Shown piece after piece: positions 53,322 through 63,538 of a DNA stretch of 64,000 nucleotides. The notes below the pieces were generated by a model. That model was not told the DNA's origin. It did no database searches and worked only from the letters and a program-made list of their open reading frames with translations. The translations under genes and the position numbers were made by a program. Numbering within the stretch: the stretch's first letter is position 1; each line of letters opens with the position of its first letter. The DNA is from Candidatus Methylophosphatis haderslevensis (GTDB taxonomy: Bacteria > Pseudomonadota > Gammaproteobacteria > Burkholderiales > Rhodocyclaceae), in NCBI GenBank assembly GCA_016711925.1, contig JADJSA010000002.1, forward strand, positions 186,001 through 250,000, given 5' to 3'.

Positions 53322-53651
53322 TCAGCCGGGCTTGCGGCTCTTCTTTTCGTCGACGCCGGAGATGCCCTCCCGGCGGCGCAGTTCGAAAATCACGTCATCG
53401 ACCGACAGGCCGAACTGCGCGAGCAGGACCATGCTGTGGAACCACAGGTCGGTCACTTCCCACACCAGGTGCAGGCGATCGCCATCCTTGGCCGCCATGA
53501 TCGTCTCGGCCGCCTCCTCGGCAATCTTCTTGCAGATCGCGTCGGTGCCCTTGGCATAGAGGCCGGCAACGTAACTCGACTCGGGTTCCGCATTCTTGCG
53601 CTCCACCAGTGTGGCCTGGACGCGCTGAATCACAGCAAGGTCGATCATCAT
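53322..53651 (-). CDS. hisE: phosphoribosyl-ATP pyrophosphatase
   Basis: Second step of histidine synthesis (PR-ATP to PR-AMP). The 109 residues carry KKIAEEAAETIMAAKDGD and LVWEVTDLWFHSMVLLA with the metal-binding acidic residues of the MazG-like fold. ATG 53649-53651 with GAGG five bases ahead; the next codon is also ATG. The longer open frame upstream runs into hisI and is not coding. Confidence 0.94.
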   Translation of the reverse strand: MMIDLAVIQRVQATLVERKNAEPESSYVAGLYAKGTDAICKKIAEEAAETIMAAKDGDRLHLVWEVTDLWFHSMVLLAQFGLSVDDVIFELRRREGISGVDEKKSRKPG

Positions 53652-53676
53652 GAGAACCTCTCGAAATGGCGCATTT

Positions 53677-54066
53677 TTACTTGTAGATTTCGTCGGGGTG
53701 CTTGAGCACCGTCTCGACCGCTTCCCACCTGCCCTCGGCGAGCTTCTGGAAGAAACAACTGTGGCGCCCGGTATGGCATGCGATGTCGCCGATCTGCTCG
53801 ACCTTGAGCAGCAGCACATCGTTGTCGCAATCCATGCGCAGTTCTACCACTTTCTGGGTATGGCCGGACTCCTCGCCCTTGTGCCAGAGCTTGCGCCGCG
53901 AACGCGACCAGTAGACTGCCTCACCGGTCGAAACCGTGCGCTCCAGCGCCTCACGGTTCATCCACGCGAACATCAGCACGTCGCCGCTCGCCGCCTCCTG
54001 GGCGATCACCGGCACCAGGCCTTGATCGTCCCACACCACCTGCCTGAGCCATTCCTTGACCGACAT
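53677..54066 (-). CDS. hisI: phosphoribosyl-AMP cyclohydrolase
   Basis: Third step of histidine synthesis (opening of the adenine ring of PR-AMP). The 129 residues show VLMFAWMNREALERTVSTGEAVYWSRSR, SGHTQKV, DCDNDVLLLKVEQIGDIACHTGRHSCFF with the zinc cysteines and the Asp site. It is separate from hisE rather than fused as in enterics. ATG 54064-54066 directly follows hisF by one base. Confidence 0.95.
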   Translation of the reverse strand: MSVKEWLRQVVWDDQGLVPVIAQEAASGDVLMFAWMNREALERTVSTGEAVYWSRSRRKLWHKGEESGHTQKVVELRMDCDNDVLLLKVEQIGDIACHTGRHSCFFQKLAEGRWEAVETVLKHPDEIYK

Positions 54067-54067
54067 C

Positions 54068-54835
54068 TCAGCGTACCTCGATGCCGCGGCTGCGCATGAA
54101 GTCCTTCGCCTCGCCCACCGTGAACTCGCCGTAGTGGAAAATGCTCGCCGCCAGTACCGCGTCGGCATGGCCTTCGCTGATGCCGTCGGCCAGATGCGCC
54201 AGAGTGCCGACGCCGCCGCTGGCGATCACCGGGATATCCACCGCGTCGGCGATCGCCCGCGTCAGCGGCAGGTCGAAGCCGATCTTGGTGCCGTCGCGAT
54301 CCATGCTGGTGAGCAGAATCTCGCCGGCGCCCAGCGCCTGCACCCGGCGTGCCCATTCGACGGCGTCGAGCCCGGTCGGCCTGCGCCCGCCGTGGGTGAA
54401 TACCTCCCAGCGCGCCGGCCCGCCCTCGCCCGTTACCCGTTTGGCATCGATGGCGACGACGATGCATTGCGCGCCGACCTTTCCGCTGGCATCGGCGACG
54501 AGTTGCGGATTCTGCACCGCCGCGGTGTTCATGCTGACCTTGTCGGCCCCGGCATTGAGCAGCCGGCGCACATCATCGACCGCGCGGATGCCGCCGCCGA
54601 CCGTGAGCGGGATGAATACCTGCTCAGCCACCTGCTCGACCACGTGCAGGATGATGTCGCGCGCATCGGAACTGGCGGTGATGTCGAGAAAGGTCAGTTC
54701 GTCGGCCCCCTGGGCGTCGTAGCGGCGGGCGATCTCGACCGGATCGCCGGCGTCGCGCAGCCCGACGAAATTGACGCCCTTGACCACGCGGCCGGCGTTG
54801 ACGTCCAGACAGGGAATGATGCGTTTGGCCAGCAT
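54068..54835 (-). CDS. hisF: imidazole glycerol phosphate synthase cyclase subunit
   Basis: With HisH it forms imidazole glycerol phosphate and AICAR. The 255-residue barrel has catalytic Asp11 in IIPCLDVNAGRVVKG and the second Asp in IVVAIDAKRV, and phosphate loops such as VGGGIRAVDD. ATG 54833-54835 (MLAKRIIPCLD). Confidence 0.97.
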   Translation of the reverse strand: MLAKRIIPCLDVNAGRVVKGVNFVGLRDAGDPVEIARRYDAQGADELTFLDITASSDARDIILHVVEQVAEQVFIPLTVGGGIRAVDDVRRLLNAGADKVSMNTAAVQNPQLVADASGKVGAQCIVVAIDAKRVTGEGGPARWEVFTHGGRRPTGLDAVEWARRVQALGAGEILLTSMDRDGTKIGFDLPLTRAIADAVDIPVIASGGVGTLAHLADGISEGHADAVLAASIFHYGEFTVGEAKDFMRSRGIEVR

Positions 54836-54879
54836 GGCGTCGGAGCGGACTGGCCGTGGCGCGGCCGCAAGGGAGTCGG

Positions 54880-55632
54880 TTAGTCGGGGGCGTCGCCGTT
54901 GAGTTCGTCGGCGCGCGCCTGGGCGGCGCGAAAATCGAGGGTGCCCTCGTAGATCGCCCGGCCGGTGATCGCGCCCATGATGCCTTCTTCCTCGACCGCG
55001 CACAGCCGGTCGATATCGGCCAGATCGGTGATGCCGCCGCTGGCGATCACCGGGATGCGCAGCGCCTGGGCGAGCTTGACGGTGGCCTCGATGTTCACGC
55101 CGTTAAGCATGCCGTCGCGACCGATGTCGGTGTACAGCACCGCCTCGACGCCGTAATCCTCGAACTTCCTGGCCAGGTCGACGACATCGTGCCCGGTCAT
55201 CTTCGACCAGCCGTCTGTGGCGACCTTGCCCTGTTTGGCGTCCAGCGCAACGATGATGTGGCCGGGAAAGGCCACGCAGGCATCATGAAGGAAGCCAGGA
55301 TTCTTCACCGCGGCGGTGCCGATGATGACGTAGCTCACGCCGTCGTCGAGGTAACGCTCGATGGTGTCGAGATCGCGCAGACCGCCGCCCAGCTGGATCG
55401 GCACGTCCTCGCCCACCGCGGCGACGATCTTCTTGATCACCGCCTCGTTTTTCGGCTTGCCGGCGACTGCGCCGTTGAGATCGACCAGATGCAGGCGCCG
55501 CGCGCCCTGATCGAGCCAGTGCCGCGCCATCGCCTCCGGATCCTCGGAAAAGACGGTGGCATCGGACATGTCGCCCTGCTTGAGGCGCACACAATGTCCG
55601 TCCTTCAGATCGATTGCAGGTATCAGCAGCAT
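54880..55632 (-). CDS. hisA: ProFAR isomerase
   Basis: Barrel enzyme isomerising ProFAR to PRFAR. Asp8 in LLIPAIDLKDGHCVRLKQG and the second Asp in IIVALDAKQGKV are present; paralogue of HisF. The 250 residues start at ATG 55630-55632. hisF follows 44 bp later. Confidence 0.97.
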   Translation of the reverse strand: MLLIPAIDLKDGHCVRLKQGDMSDATVFSEDPEAMARHWLDQGARRLHLVDLNGAVAGKPKNEAVIKKIVAAVGEDVPIQLGGGLRDLDTIERYLDDGVSYVIIGTAAVKNPGFLHDACVAFPGHIIVALDAKQGKVATDGWSKMTGHDVVDLARKFEDYGVEAVLYTDIGRDGMLNGVNIEATVKLAQALRIPVIASGGITDLADIDRLCAVEEEGIMGAITGRAIYEGTLDFRAAQARADELNGDAPD

Positions 55633-55710
55633 GGTGCGGTTTCGAGGAAATGGGCCAGAAAGCCGAATCGGATCCAAGCGGCCGGAACACGCGATTGCGT
55701 GAGATCCGAA

Positions 55711-56349
55711 TCAGGGTTTCCAGCGCATGAAGTTGCCAAGAAGCGCAAGTCCGGCCTGCGCACTTTTTTCCGGGTGGAACTGCACTGCGAAAATATTATC
55801 CTGCGCCACCGCGGCGGTAAAGTCGACACCATACCCGGTGCGCCCGGCGCTCAGCGCGCCGTCGCCCGGTACCACGAAGTAACTGTGCACAAAGTAGAAG
55901 CGCTCGCCGTCGTCTATACCCTGCCACAGCGGATGCGGCTTGGCTTGCGCGACGCGGTTCCAGCCCATGTGCGGCACCTTCAGCCGCATGCCGTCCGCGC
56001 CGTGCATGCGCTCGGCGGGAAAGCGGCGCACCTGACCGCGGAACACGCCCAACCCGGCGACGTTGCCCTCGTCGCTCGCATCGAACAGCATCTGCAGCCC
56101 GATGCAGATGCCGAGAAAGGGCTTGCTGCGCGCGGCATCGATCACCGGCCCGCGCAGCCCGCGAGCGTCGAGTTCGCGCATGCAGTCGGGCATCGCGCCC
56201 TGGCCGGGCACCACCACGCGGTCCGCGGCGGCAACCGCGGCAGGCTCGTTCGTGACGAGTACGCGGGCCTGCGGCGCAACATGTTCGATCGCCTTGGCGA
56301 CCGAGCGCAGATTGCCCATTCCGTAATCGACGATGGCGACTGTATTCAT
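55711..56349 (-). CDS. hisH: imidazole glycerol phosphate synthase glutamine amidotransferase subunit
   Basis: Supplies ammonia to HisF. The class I amidotransferase triad is visible: Cys in KPFLGICIGLQML, and His/Glu in FAVQFHPEKS; DYGMGNLRSV opens the protein. The 212 residues start at ATG 56347-56349. Confidence 0.97.
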   Translation of the reverse strand: MNTVAIVDYGMGNLRSVAKAIEHVAPQARVLVTNEPAAVAAADRVVVPGQGAMPDCMRELDARGLRGPVIDAARSKPFLGICIGLQMLFDASDEGNVAGLGVFRGQVRRFPAERMHGADGMRLKVPHMGWNRVAQAKPHPLWQGIDDGERFYFVHSYFVVPGDGALSAGRTGYGVDFTAAVAQDNIFAVQFHPEKSAQAGLALLGNFMRWKP

Positions 56350-56389
56350 GGGTTTGCCCGGCGGCGCCTCGCGCTGGCCGCTGCTGGCC

Positions 56390-56977
56390 TCAAAGCGTCC
56401 CTTTGGTCGAAGGCACGCTGCCGGCGGCACGCGGGTCGGCTTCGCAGGCCATGCGCAGGGCGCGGGCGAAGGCCTTGAACACCGTTTCGCACTGGTGATG
56501 CGCGTTGTCGCCGCGCAGATTGTCGATATGCAGGGTGATCAGCGCGTGATTGACCAAGCCCTGGAAGAACTCATGCACCAGGTCGACATCGAATGCGCCG
56601 ATCATCGCCCGCGTGAAATCGACATGGAATTGCAGTCCCGGCCGGCCGGAGAAGTCGATCACCGCGCGCGACAGCGCCTCGTCCAGCGGCACGTAGGCAT
56701 GGCCGTAGCGGCGGATGCCCTTCCGGTCGCCGACCGCGGCGGCCAGCGCCTGGCCCAGCGTGATGCCGATGTCTTCGACGGTGTGATGCGCGTCGATGTG
56801 CAAATCGCCCGTCGCCTCGACCTCCAGATCGACCAGCCCGTGGCGCACGATCTGGTCGAGCATGTGGTCGAGGAATGGCACGCCGGTGGCGAGCTTGCCG
56901 ACCCCGCTGCCGTCGAGATCGAGGCGGACGCGGACCTGCGTCTCCAGCGTGTTGCGAGTGATGTCGGCGGTGCGCAT
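56390..56977 (-). CDS. hisB: imidazoleglycerol-phosphate dehydratase
   Basis: Monofunctional IGPD of 195 residues, without the phosphatase domain of the enterobacterial enzyme. The manganese-binding motifs DHMLDQIVRHG, DAHHTVEDIG and HHQCETVFKAF are intact. Histidinol phosphatase must be encoded elsewhere. Confidence 0.97.
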   Translation of the reverse strand: MRTADITRNTLETQVRVRLDLDGSGVGKLATGVPFLDHMLDQIVRHGLVDLEVEATGDLHIDAHHTVEDIGITLGQALAAAVGDRKGIRRYGHAYVPLDEALSRAVIDFSGRPGLQFHVDFTRAMIGAFDVDLVHEFFQGLVNHALITLHIDNLRGDNAHHQCETVFKAFARALRMACEADPRAAGSVPSTKGTL

Positions 56978-57002
56978 GGCGATCGGGCGGTATCTGGCAG
57001 GA

Positions 57003-58073
57003 TCAGGCGAGACTGTCTCGCAGGGCTTGGAGAAAAGCGACGTTCTCGTCGGGCGTACCGACGGTGACGCGCAGGCAATTGTCCAGCATCGGGTGGGCGC
57101 CGTGCAAATTCTTGATAAGCACGCCCCGCCGCTTCAGGCGCTCGAACGTGCGCGGACCATTGGGCACACGGAACAGGATGAAGTTGGCGTGGGATTGCCA
57201 GATCCGCATATCCGGCAAGTCGACCAGCGCGCGCGCGAGCTGGGTGCGCGCGGTCACGATTGCCGCGGCCTGCTCGTTCAGGCGCCCGACATTGTCGATC
57301 AGCCGGGTGGCGATCGCCTGCGTCAGGCTGTTGATGTTGTAGGGCAGCCGCAGTTTTTCGATCTCGCCCAGCCACTGCGGCGCGCCGGCGACGAAACCCA
57401 GCCGCAAGCCGGCCAGCCCGAGCTTGGACAGCGTGCGCATGACCAGCAGGTTGCGATGTCGCGGCAATTCGCCCATAAAGCTCGATCCGGCGAACGCGTG
57501 ATAGGCCTCGTCGACCACCACCAGTCCCGGCGCGGCATTCACCACCCGCATCATGGCTTCGAGGTCGAACAGCGTGCCGGTCGGATTGTTCGGGTAGGCA
57601 ATGAACACCACCGCCGGCTCGTACTGTTCGATGCGCAGCACCATTTCGTCGGGATCGAGCGAAAAATTCTCCTTCAGCGGCACGCCGACGTAACGCAGGC
57701 CGCAAAAAGTGGCGATCATCCGGTACATCGCGAACGAGGGCTCCGGGGCCAGCAGCGTGGCACCCGGCCTGGCCAGCGCCATCGCGATCAACTGGATGAT
57801 TTCGTCCGACCCGTTGCCGAACAGAACCTGTGCGCCATCGGGCACCGCCATGTGTTGGCGGATCGCCCGGCGCAGTTGCGCCGCCTGGGGGTCGGGGTAG
57901 CGGTTGAGCGGTGTCTGGTGCGCCAGGCCCGCGGCCAGGTCGCGCAGATCAGCGGGCAACGGATAGGGGTTTTCCATCGCATCGAGCTTCACCATGCCGC
58001 TTGCATCGGCGACATGGTAGGCCTTGAGCGAAAGGATTTCCGGGCGGATCAGGTCGGACGGATTCAGTGCCAT
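57003..58073 (-). CDS. hisC: histidinol-phosphate aminotransferase
   Basis: PLP enzyme of 356 residues making histidinol phosphate. GNGSDEIIQL, FIAYPNNPTG, VVDEAYHAF and MRTLSKLGLAGLRLGF (PLP lysine) follow the aminotransferase class I/II order. It lies between hisD (10 bp) and hisB. Confidence 0.96.
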   Translation of the reverse strand: MALNPSDLIRPEILSLKAYHVADASGMVKLDAMENPYPLPADLRDLAAGLAHQTPLNRYPDPQAAQLRRAIRQHMAVPDGAQVLFGNGSDEIIQLIAMALARPGATLLAPEPSFAMYRMIATFCGLRYVGVPLKENFSLDPDEMVLRIEQYEPAVVFIAYPNNPTGTLFDLEAMMRVVNAAPGLVVVDEAYHAFAGSSFMGELPRHRNLLVMRTLSKLGLAGLRLGFVAGAPQWLGEIEKLRLPYNINSLTQAIATRLIDNVGRLNEQAAAIVTARTQLARALVDLPDMRIWQSHANFILFRVPNGPRTFERLKRRGVLIKNLHGAHPMLDNCLRVTVGTPDENVAFLQALRDSLA

Positions 58074-58083
58074 GCTATCGCAA

Positions 58084-59385
58084 TCAGTTTTTCAGGCGCA
58101 TTTCGGCCGAGCGCGCATGCGCCTGCAAGCCCTCGCCATGGGCCAGCGTCGAGGCGATGCGGCCGAGCCGGTCGGCGCCTTCGGCGGATATCCGGATGAT
58201 GCTGGTACGCTTCTGGAAATCATAAACGCCGAGCGGACTGGAAAAGCGTGCGCTGCGCATGGTCGGCAGCACGTGGTTCGGCCCGGCGCAGTAGTCGCCC
58301 AGCGCCTCGACCGAATAGTGGCCGACGAAGATGGCACCCGCATGACGGATGCGGTCGATCCACTGCTCGGCGTTTTCCACGCACAGCTCGAGATGCTCGG
58401 GCGCGATGCGGTTGGCGATGGCGCAGGCCTCGTCGAGATCGGTAACATGGATCAGCGCGCCGCGATTGGCGAGGGAGGCCGCGATGGTCTGGCGCCGCGG
58501 CATCTGCGGCAGCAGCGTCTCGATGCTGGCGCACACCGCGTCGATGAACGTCGCCGAGGTGCACAGCAGGATCGACTGCGCGAGTTCGTCGTGCTCGGCC
58601 TGGGCGAACAAATCCATCGCCACCCAGTCAGGATTGCCGTGGCCGTCGGAAATGATCAGCACCTCGGATGGCCCCGCCACCATGTCGATGCCGACGGTGC
58701 CGAACACGCGCCGCTTGGCCGCCGCGACATAGGCGTTGCCCGGCCCGGTGATCTTGTCGACTTGCGCAATCGTTTGCGTGCCGTAGGCCAGCGCCCCGAT
58801 CGCCTGCGCGCCGCCGATGGTGAAGATGCGATCGATGCCGGTGATGCGCGCCGCGGCCAGCACCAGCGCATTCTTTTCGCCGTGCGGCGTCGGCACCACC
58901 ATGATCAGTTCGCCGACGCCGGCGACCTTGGCCGGAATCGCGTTCATCAGCACCGAACTCGGATAGGCCGCCTTGCCGCCCGGCACGTAGAGGCCGACGC
59001 GGTCGAGCGGCGTCACCTTCTGGCCCAGCCGGGTGCCGTCGGCCTCGGTGTAATCCCACGAGCCGGCGAGCTGGCGCTGGTGGTACAGCGCCACGCGCGC
59101 GGCGGCCTGCTCCAGCGCCTCGCGCTGCACGGCGGGCAACGATGCCTCGGCCGCCTCCCACTCGCGCCGGGGCAGTTCGAGCTGGGCCATGTTGGTCACG
59201 TCCAGGTGGTCGAAGCGGCGGGTGTAGTCGAGGACCGCCGCATCGCCGATATTGCGAACGCCGGCAAGGATTTCGGCCACCGCCCGTTCGATGCTCTCGT
59301 CCTGGGTCGAATCGAAGGCGAGCAGCGCGTCGAGCGTGCGCAGAAACCCCGGCTCGCGGGTGGACAGCTTGCGCAGCGCGCTCAT
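58084..59385 (-). CDS. hisD: histidinol dehydrogenase
   Basis: Zinc enzyme that oxidises histidinol to histidine in two NAD-dependent steps. The 433 residues contain PGGKAAYPSSVLMNAIPA, GPGNAYVAAAKR, FAQAEHDELAQS (zinc ligands Q and H) and GPNHVLPT with a further His. ATG 59383-59385 overlaps the hisG end by four bases. Confidence 0.97.
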   Translation of the reverse strand: MSALRKLSTREPGFLRTLDALLAFDSTQDESIERAVAEILAGVRNIGDAAVLDYTRRFDHLDVTNMAQLELPRREWEAAEASLPAVQREALEQAAARVALYHQRQLAGSWDYTEADGTRLGQKVTPLDRVGLYVPGGKAAYPSSVLMNAIPAKVAGVGELIMVVPTPHGEKNALVLAAARITGIDRIFTIGGAQAIGALAYGTQTIAQVDKITGPGNAYVAAAKRRVFGTVGIDMVAGPSEVLIISDGHGNPDWVAMDLFAQAEHDELAQSILLCTSATFIDAVCASIETLLPQMPRRQTIAASLANRGALIHVTDLDEACAIANRIAPEHLELCVENAEQWIDRIRHAGAIFVGHYSVEALGDYCAGPNHVLPTMRSARFSSPLGVYDFQKRTSIIRISAEGADRLGRIASTLAHGEGLQAHARSAEMRLKN

Positions 59386-60047
59386 CCGGCGCGCTCCGCA
59401 TGGCGGCTCGCCACCGCCGTGGCAAACGTGTCGATCAGCGGCTGCAACTGCTCGCGCTTGATCTTGAGCGAGGCCTGATTGACGATCAGCCGCGAGCTGA
59501 TCGGCATGATCTGCTCGACTTCGACCAGGTTGTTGGCCTTGAGCGTGCCGCCGCTCGACACCAGATCGACGATCGCCTCGGCCAGCCCGGCCAGCGGCGC
59601 CAGTTCCATCGAACCGTAGAGCTTGATCAGATCGACATGCACGCCCTTGCCGGCGAAGTGCTCGCGCGCGGTGTCGATGTACTTGGTGGCGACGCGCAGC
59701 CGCGCGCCGCGCCGCACCGCCTGCTGGTAGTCGAACCCAGCGGGCACCGCCACGCTCATGCGGCACTTGGCGATCTCGAGATCGAGCGGCTGGTAGAGCC
59801 CGGCGCCGCCGTGTTCGAGCAGCACGTCCTTGCCGGCGATGCCCAGATCGGCCGCGCCGTACTGCACGTAGGTCGGCACGTCGCTGGCGCGCACGATGAC
59901 GATGCGCACATCCGGCCGGTTGGTGCCGATGATCAGCTTGCGCGAGGTTTCGGGATCGTCCGCGGGCACGATGTCCGCCGCGGCGAGCAGCGGCAGGGTC
60001 TCGTCGAAAATGCGGCCCTTGGACAGGGCGATGGTGATGCCGCTCAC
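59382..60047 (-). CDS. hisG: ATP phosphoribosyltransferase, short form
   Basis: First enzyme of histidine synthesis. At 221 residues it is the short form that lacks the regulatory C-terminal domain and needs HisZ, which is not in the window. ITIALSKGRIFDETLPLL, DLGIAGKDVLLEHG and LVSSGGTLKANNL are family motifs. It is the first gene of the his cluster. Confidence 0.96.
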   Translation of the reverse strand: MSGITIALSKGRIFDETLPLLAAADIVPADDPETSRKLIIGTNRPDVRIVIVRASDVPTYVQYGAADLGIAGKDVLLEHGGAGLYQPLDLEIAKCRMSVAVPAGFDYQQAVRRGARLRVATKYIDTAREHFAGKGVHVDLIKLYGSMELAPLAGLAEAIVDLVSSGGTLKANNLVEVEQIMPISSRLIVNQASLKIKREQLQPLIDTFATAVASRHAERAG

Positions 60048-60119
60048 GATCAGTCTTGGAAATTAAAACGGGATTCTACCGCAGGGGGCGCCGCCGCGCA
60101 GCGAACGCCGGCGCCGCAT

Positions 60120-60956
60120 TCAGCCCAGAAAGCGCGGCTTGAGCCCGGCGAGGTTGAGCTGGTCGAGGATCTGCTCGATGCGCCCGGCGGCATTGCCGCG
60201 TGGAGCGCCGCGCCGGGTGGCGATGATGAGTTCGTTTTTCAGCGAGTGTTCCCAGCCGACCAGTTCGGTCACCGTGACCTGGTAGCCGTGCGCCTCGAGT
60301 TGCAGGCAGCGCAGCACGTTGGTGAGCTGGCTGCCGAATTCGCGGGTGTGGATCGGGTGGCGCCAGATTTCGGACAGCGGCGTCTTGCCGAACGAGGCGT
60401 TCTTGTTCTTGCGCAGCAGCGCCGCCACTTCGGCCTGGCAACAGGGCACCAGCACCATGAAACCGGCGCGCTTGGCGAGGCCGAAGCGGATGGCATCGTC
60501 GGTGGCGGTGTCGCAGGCGTGCAGCGCCGTCACGATGTCGACTTGTGCGGGAAACACTGGCGCGGCGATCGATTGCTCGACCGTCATGTCGAGAAATTCC
60601 ATGCGGGTAAAGCCGAGGCGCCCGGCCAGCGCCTGGGCGCCGGCCACCAGATCGGCACGCGCCTCGATGCCGACGATACGCCCGGCCGCCCGCGCCTTGA
60701 AATACAGGTCGTAGAGCAGAAAGCCGAGATAGGACTTGCCGGCGCCGTGGTCGACCAGCGTCGGCGCCGGCGAGGCGGCGAACACCTCGTCGAGCAGCGG
60801 CTCGATGAAGTGGTAGAGGTGATAGACCTGCTTGAGTTTGCGCCGGCTGTCCTGGTTGAGCTGGCCGTCGCGCGTCAGGATGTGCAGCGCCTTGAGCAGT
60901 TCGATCGACTGCCCGGGGCGCAGTTCGGCGAGCGCGGGCGCGGGCTTGGCGCTCAT
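60120..60956 (-). CDS. class I SAM-dependent methyltransferase, PCCQAE type
   Basis: A 278-residue protein with a SAM motif (LVDHGAGKSYLGFLLYDLYF), VGIEARADLV, TALHACDTATD and FMVLVPCCQAEVAALL, the Methyltransf_32-like pattern (xPCC). Similar proteins are annotated only as methyltransferases; the substrate is not known. ATG 60954-60956 (MSAKPAPALAEL); the upstream 26 codons contain repeat copy D and are not coding. Confidence 0.88.
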   Translation of the reverse strand: MSAKPAPALAELRPGQSIELLKALHILTRDGQLNQDSRRKLKQVYHLYHFIEPLLDEVFAASPAPTLVDHGAGKSYLGFLLYDLYFKARAAGRIVGIEARADLVAGAQALAGRLGFTRMEFLDMTVEQSIAAPVFPAQVDIVTALHACDTATDDAIRFGLAKRAGFMVLVPCCQAEVAALLRKNKNASFGKTPLSEIWRHPIHTREFGSQLTNVLRCLQLEAHGYQVTVTELVGWEHSLKNELIIATRRGAPRGNAAGRIEQILDQLNLAGLKPRFLG

Positions 60957-61004
60957 CGGCCGTTGCGCCGGCACTGCCAGGAACCTATCCGGCGCCTGCC
61001 CTGC

Positions 61005-61104
61005 GAGCCGCATGGATAGGCGCTCTTCAGGCATGGCGCGCCAGAATCAAGCATCCATGCGCCTCACCGGATTGCCTGCCTGAAGACCGCCTGTCCATGC
61101 GGCT
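61005..61104. repeat. intergenic repeat element, copy D
   Basis: Between the methyltransferase gene and murA. Contains the core AGCCGCATGGATAGG (61006-61020), the exact reverse complement of the cores in B and C, and a second arm CCTGTCCATGCGGCT (61090-61104) with one mismatch in inverted order, 69 bp apart, so the unit can fold as a long hairpin. CTTCAGGCATG and GCCTGCCTGAAG add further inverted pairs. Confidence 0.65.
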
Positions 61105-61118
61105 TGCAGGCCTGTCAC

Positions 61119-62372
<1,254 letters not shown>

Positions 62373-62435
62373 GGGCGTATCAGAACAGAAAAATCTGGCG
62401 CAAAAATGGCGCGGGAATGCCTTTGCAACGAGATT

Positions 62436-62675
62436 TCACACCTTGGCGGCGAATTCCTCGGGCGTCAGGGTTTTCATCGACAGGGCGTGAATCTCCTCGC
62501 GCATTCGGTCGCCCAGCACCGCGTACACCATCTGGTGGCGCTGCACGCGCGACTTGCCGGCGAACGCGGCACTGACGATCAGTGCCTCGAAATGCTGGCC
62601 GTCGCCGGCCACCTGCAACTGCTCGCAAGCCAGGCCCTGCGCGATATAGCCCTGGATGTCTTCGGGTCGAACCAT
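62436..62675 (-). CDS. BolA/IbaG family protein
   Basis: A 79-residue protein: VRPEDIQGYIAQGLACEQLQVAGDGQHFEALIVSAAFAGKSRVQRHQMVYAVLG, in short the BolA fold with the conserved RVxRHQxVY signature and IHALSMKTLTPEE. BolA-type proteins bind monothiol glutaredoxin and iron-sulfur clusters. Its placement between an ABC exporter and murA is typical of betaproteobacteria. Confidence 0.93.
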   Translation of the reverse strand: MVRPEDIQGYIAQGLACEQLQVAGDGQHFEALIVSAAFAGKSRVQRHQMVYAVLGDRMREEIHALSMKTLTPEEFAAKV

Positions 62676-62708
62676 GGTGGGATTCCCGTGATGGAGTGTG
62701 CGACGAAA

Positions 62709-63470
62709 TCAGCCGCGCAGCTTGTAGCCGCGGGCGAGCATGAGGAGGGTGAGAGCCGACAACACCACAAAGCAAATCGCGACGATGGCCAGGCTGATCC
62801 ACGGCGAGACATCCGACTGGCCGAAAAAACCGTAGCGGAAACCGTCGATCATGTAGAACACCGGATTGGCGTGCGAGACCGTTTGCCAGAAGGCGGGCAG
62901 CGAGTGGATCGAGTAGAACACCCCGGAGAGAAACGTCAGCGGCATGATGATGAAATTCTGGAAGGCCGCCAGCTGGTCGAACTTGTCGGCCCAGATGCCG
63001 GCGATCACGCCCAGCGCGCCCAGAATCGCGCCGCCGAGCAGGGCGAACACCACGATCCACAGCGGATAGGCGTAATGCAGGTCGACCAGCCACAACGTGG
63101 TCAGCCAGACGCCCAGCCCGACCACCAGCCCGCGCACCATGGCGGCCAGCACGTAGGCGGCGAAGAACTCGCGGTACGACAGCGGCGGCAGCAGCACGAA
63201 AATGATGTTGCCGGTGACTTTCGACTGGATCAGCGAGGACGACGAGTTGGCGAACGCGTTCTGCAGCAGGCTCATCATCACCAGCCCGGGCACCAGGAAC
63301 GCGGTGTAGCTGACCGACTCGAAGACCCGTACATGCGCTTCGAGCGCGTGCGAGAAGATCAGCAGGTAGAGCAGCGAGGTGAGCACCGGCGCGGCCACCG
63401 TCTGGAAGCCGACTTTCCAGAAGCGCAGGGTTTCCTTGTACAACAGCGTGCTGAAAGCGCCGGTCGGCAT
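62709..63470 (-). CDS. ABC-2 type exporter permease (YadH-like)
   Basis: A 253-residue permease with six helices: TLLYKETLRFWKVGFQTVAAPVL, FLVPGLVMMSLLQNAFANSSSSLIQ, IMPLTFLSGVFYSIHSLP and the C-terminal helices are the ABC-2 family pattern. Paired with the ATPase gene 68 bp upstream. Substrate unknown. Confidence 0.92.
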   Translation of the reverse strand: MPTGAFSTLLYKETLRFWKVGFQTVAAPVLTSLLYLLIFSHALEAHVRVFESVSYTAFLVPGLVMMSLLQNAFANSSSSLIQSKVTGNIIFVLLPPLSYREFFAAYVLAAMVRGLVVGLGVWLTTLWLVDLHYAYPLWIVVFALLGGAILGALGVIAGIWADKFDQLAAFQNFIIMPLTFLSGVFYSIHSLPAFWQTVSHANPVFYMIDGFRYGFFGQSDVSPWISLAIVAICFVVLSALTLLMLARGYKLRG

Positions 63471-63538
63471 CTCAGTACGCGCCGGGCCGCCCCAGGCGTC
63501 TCGCCCCGGGGGGGAAGCACTGGCGGGGTAGTTTCATT

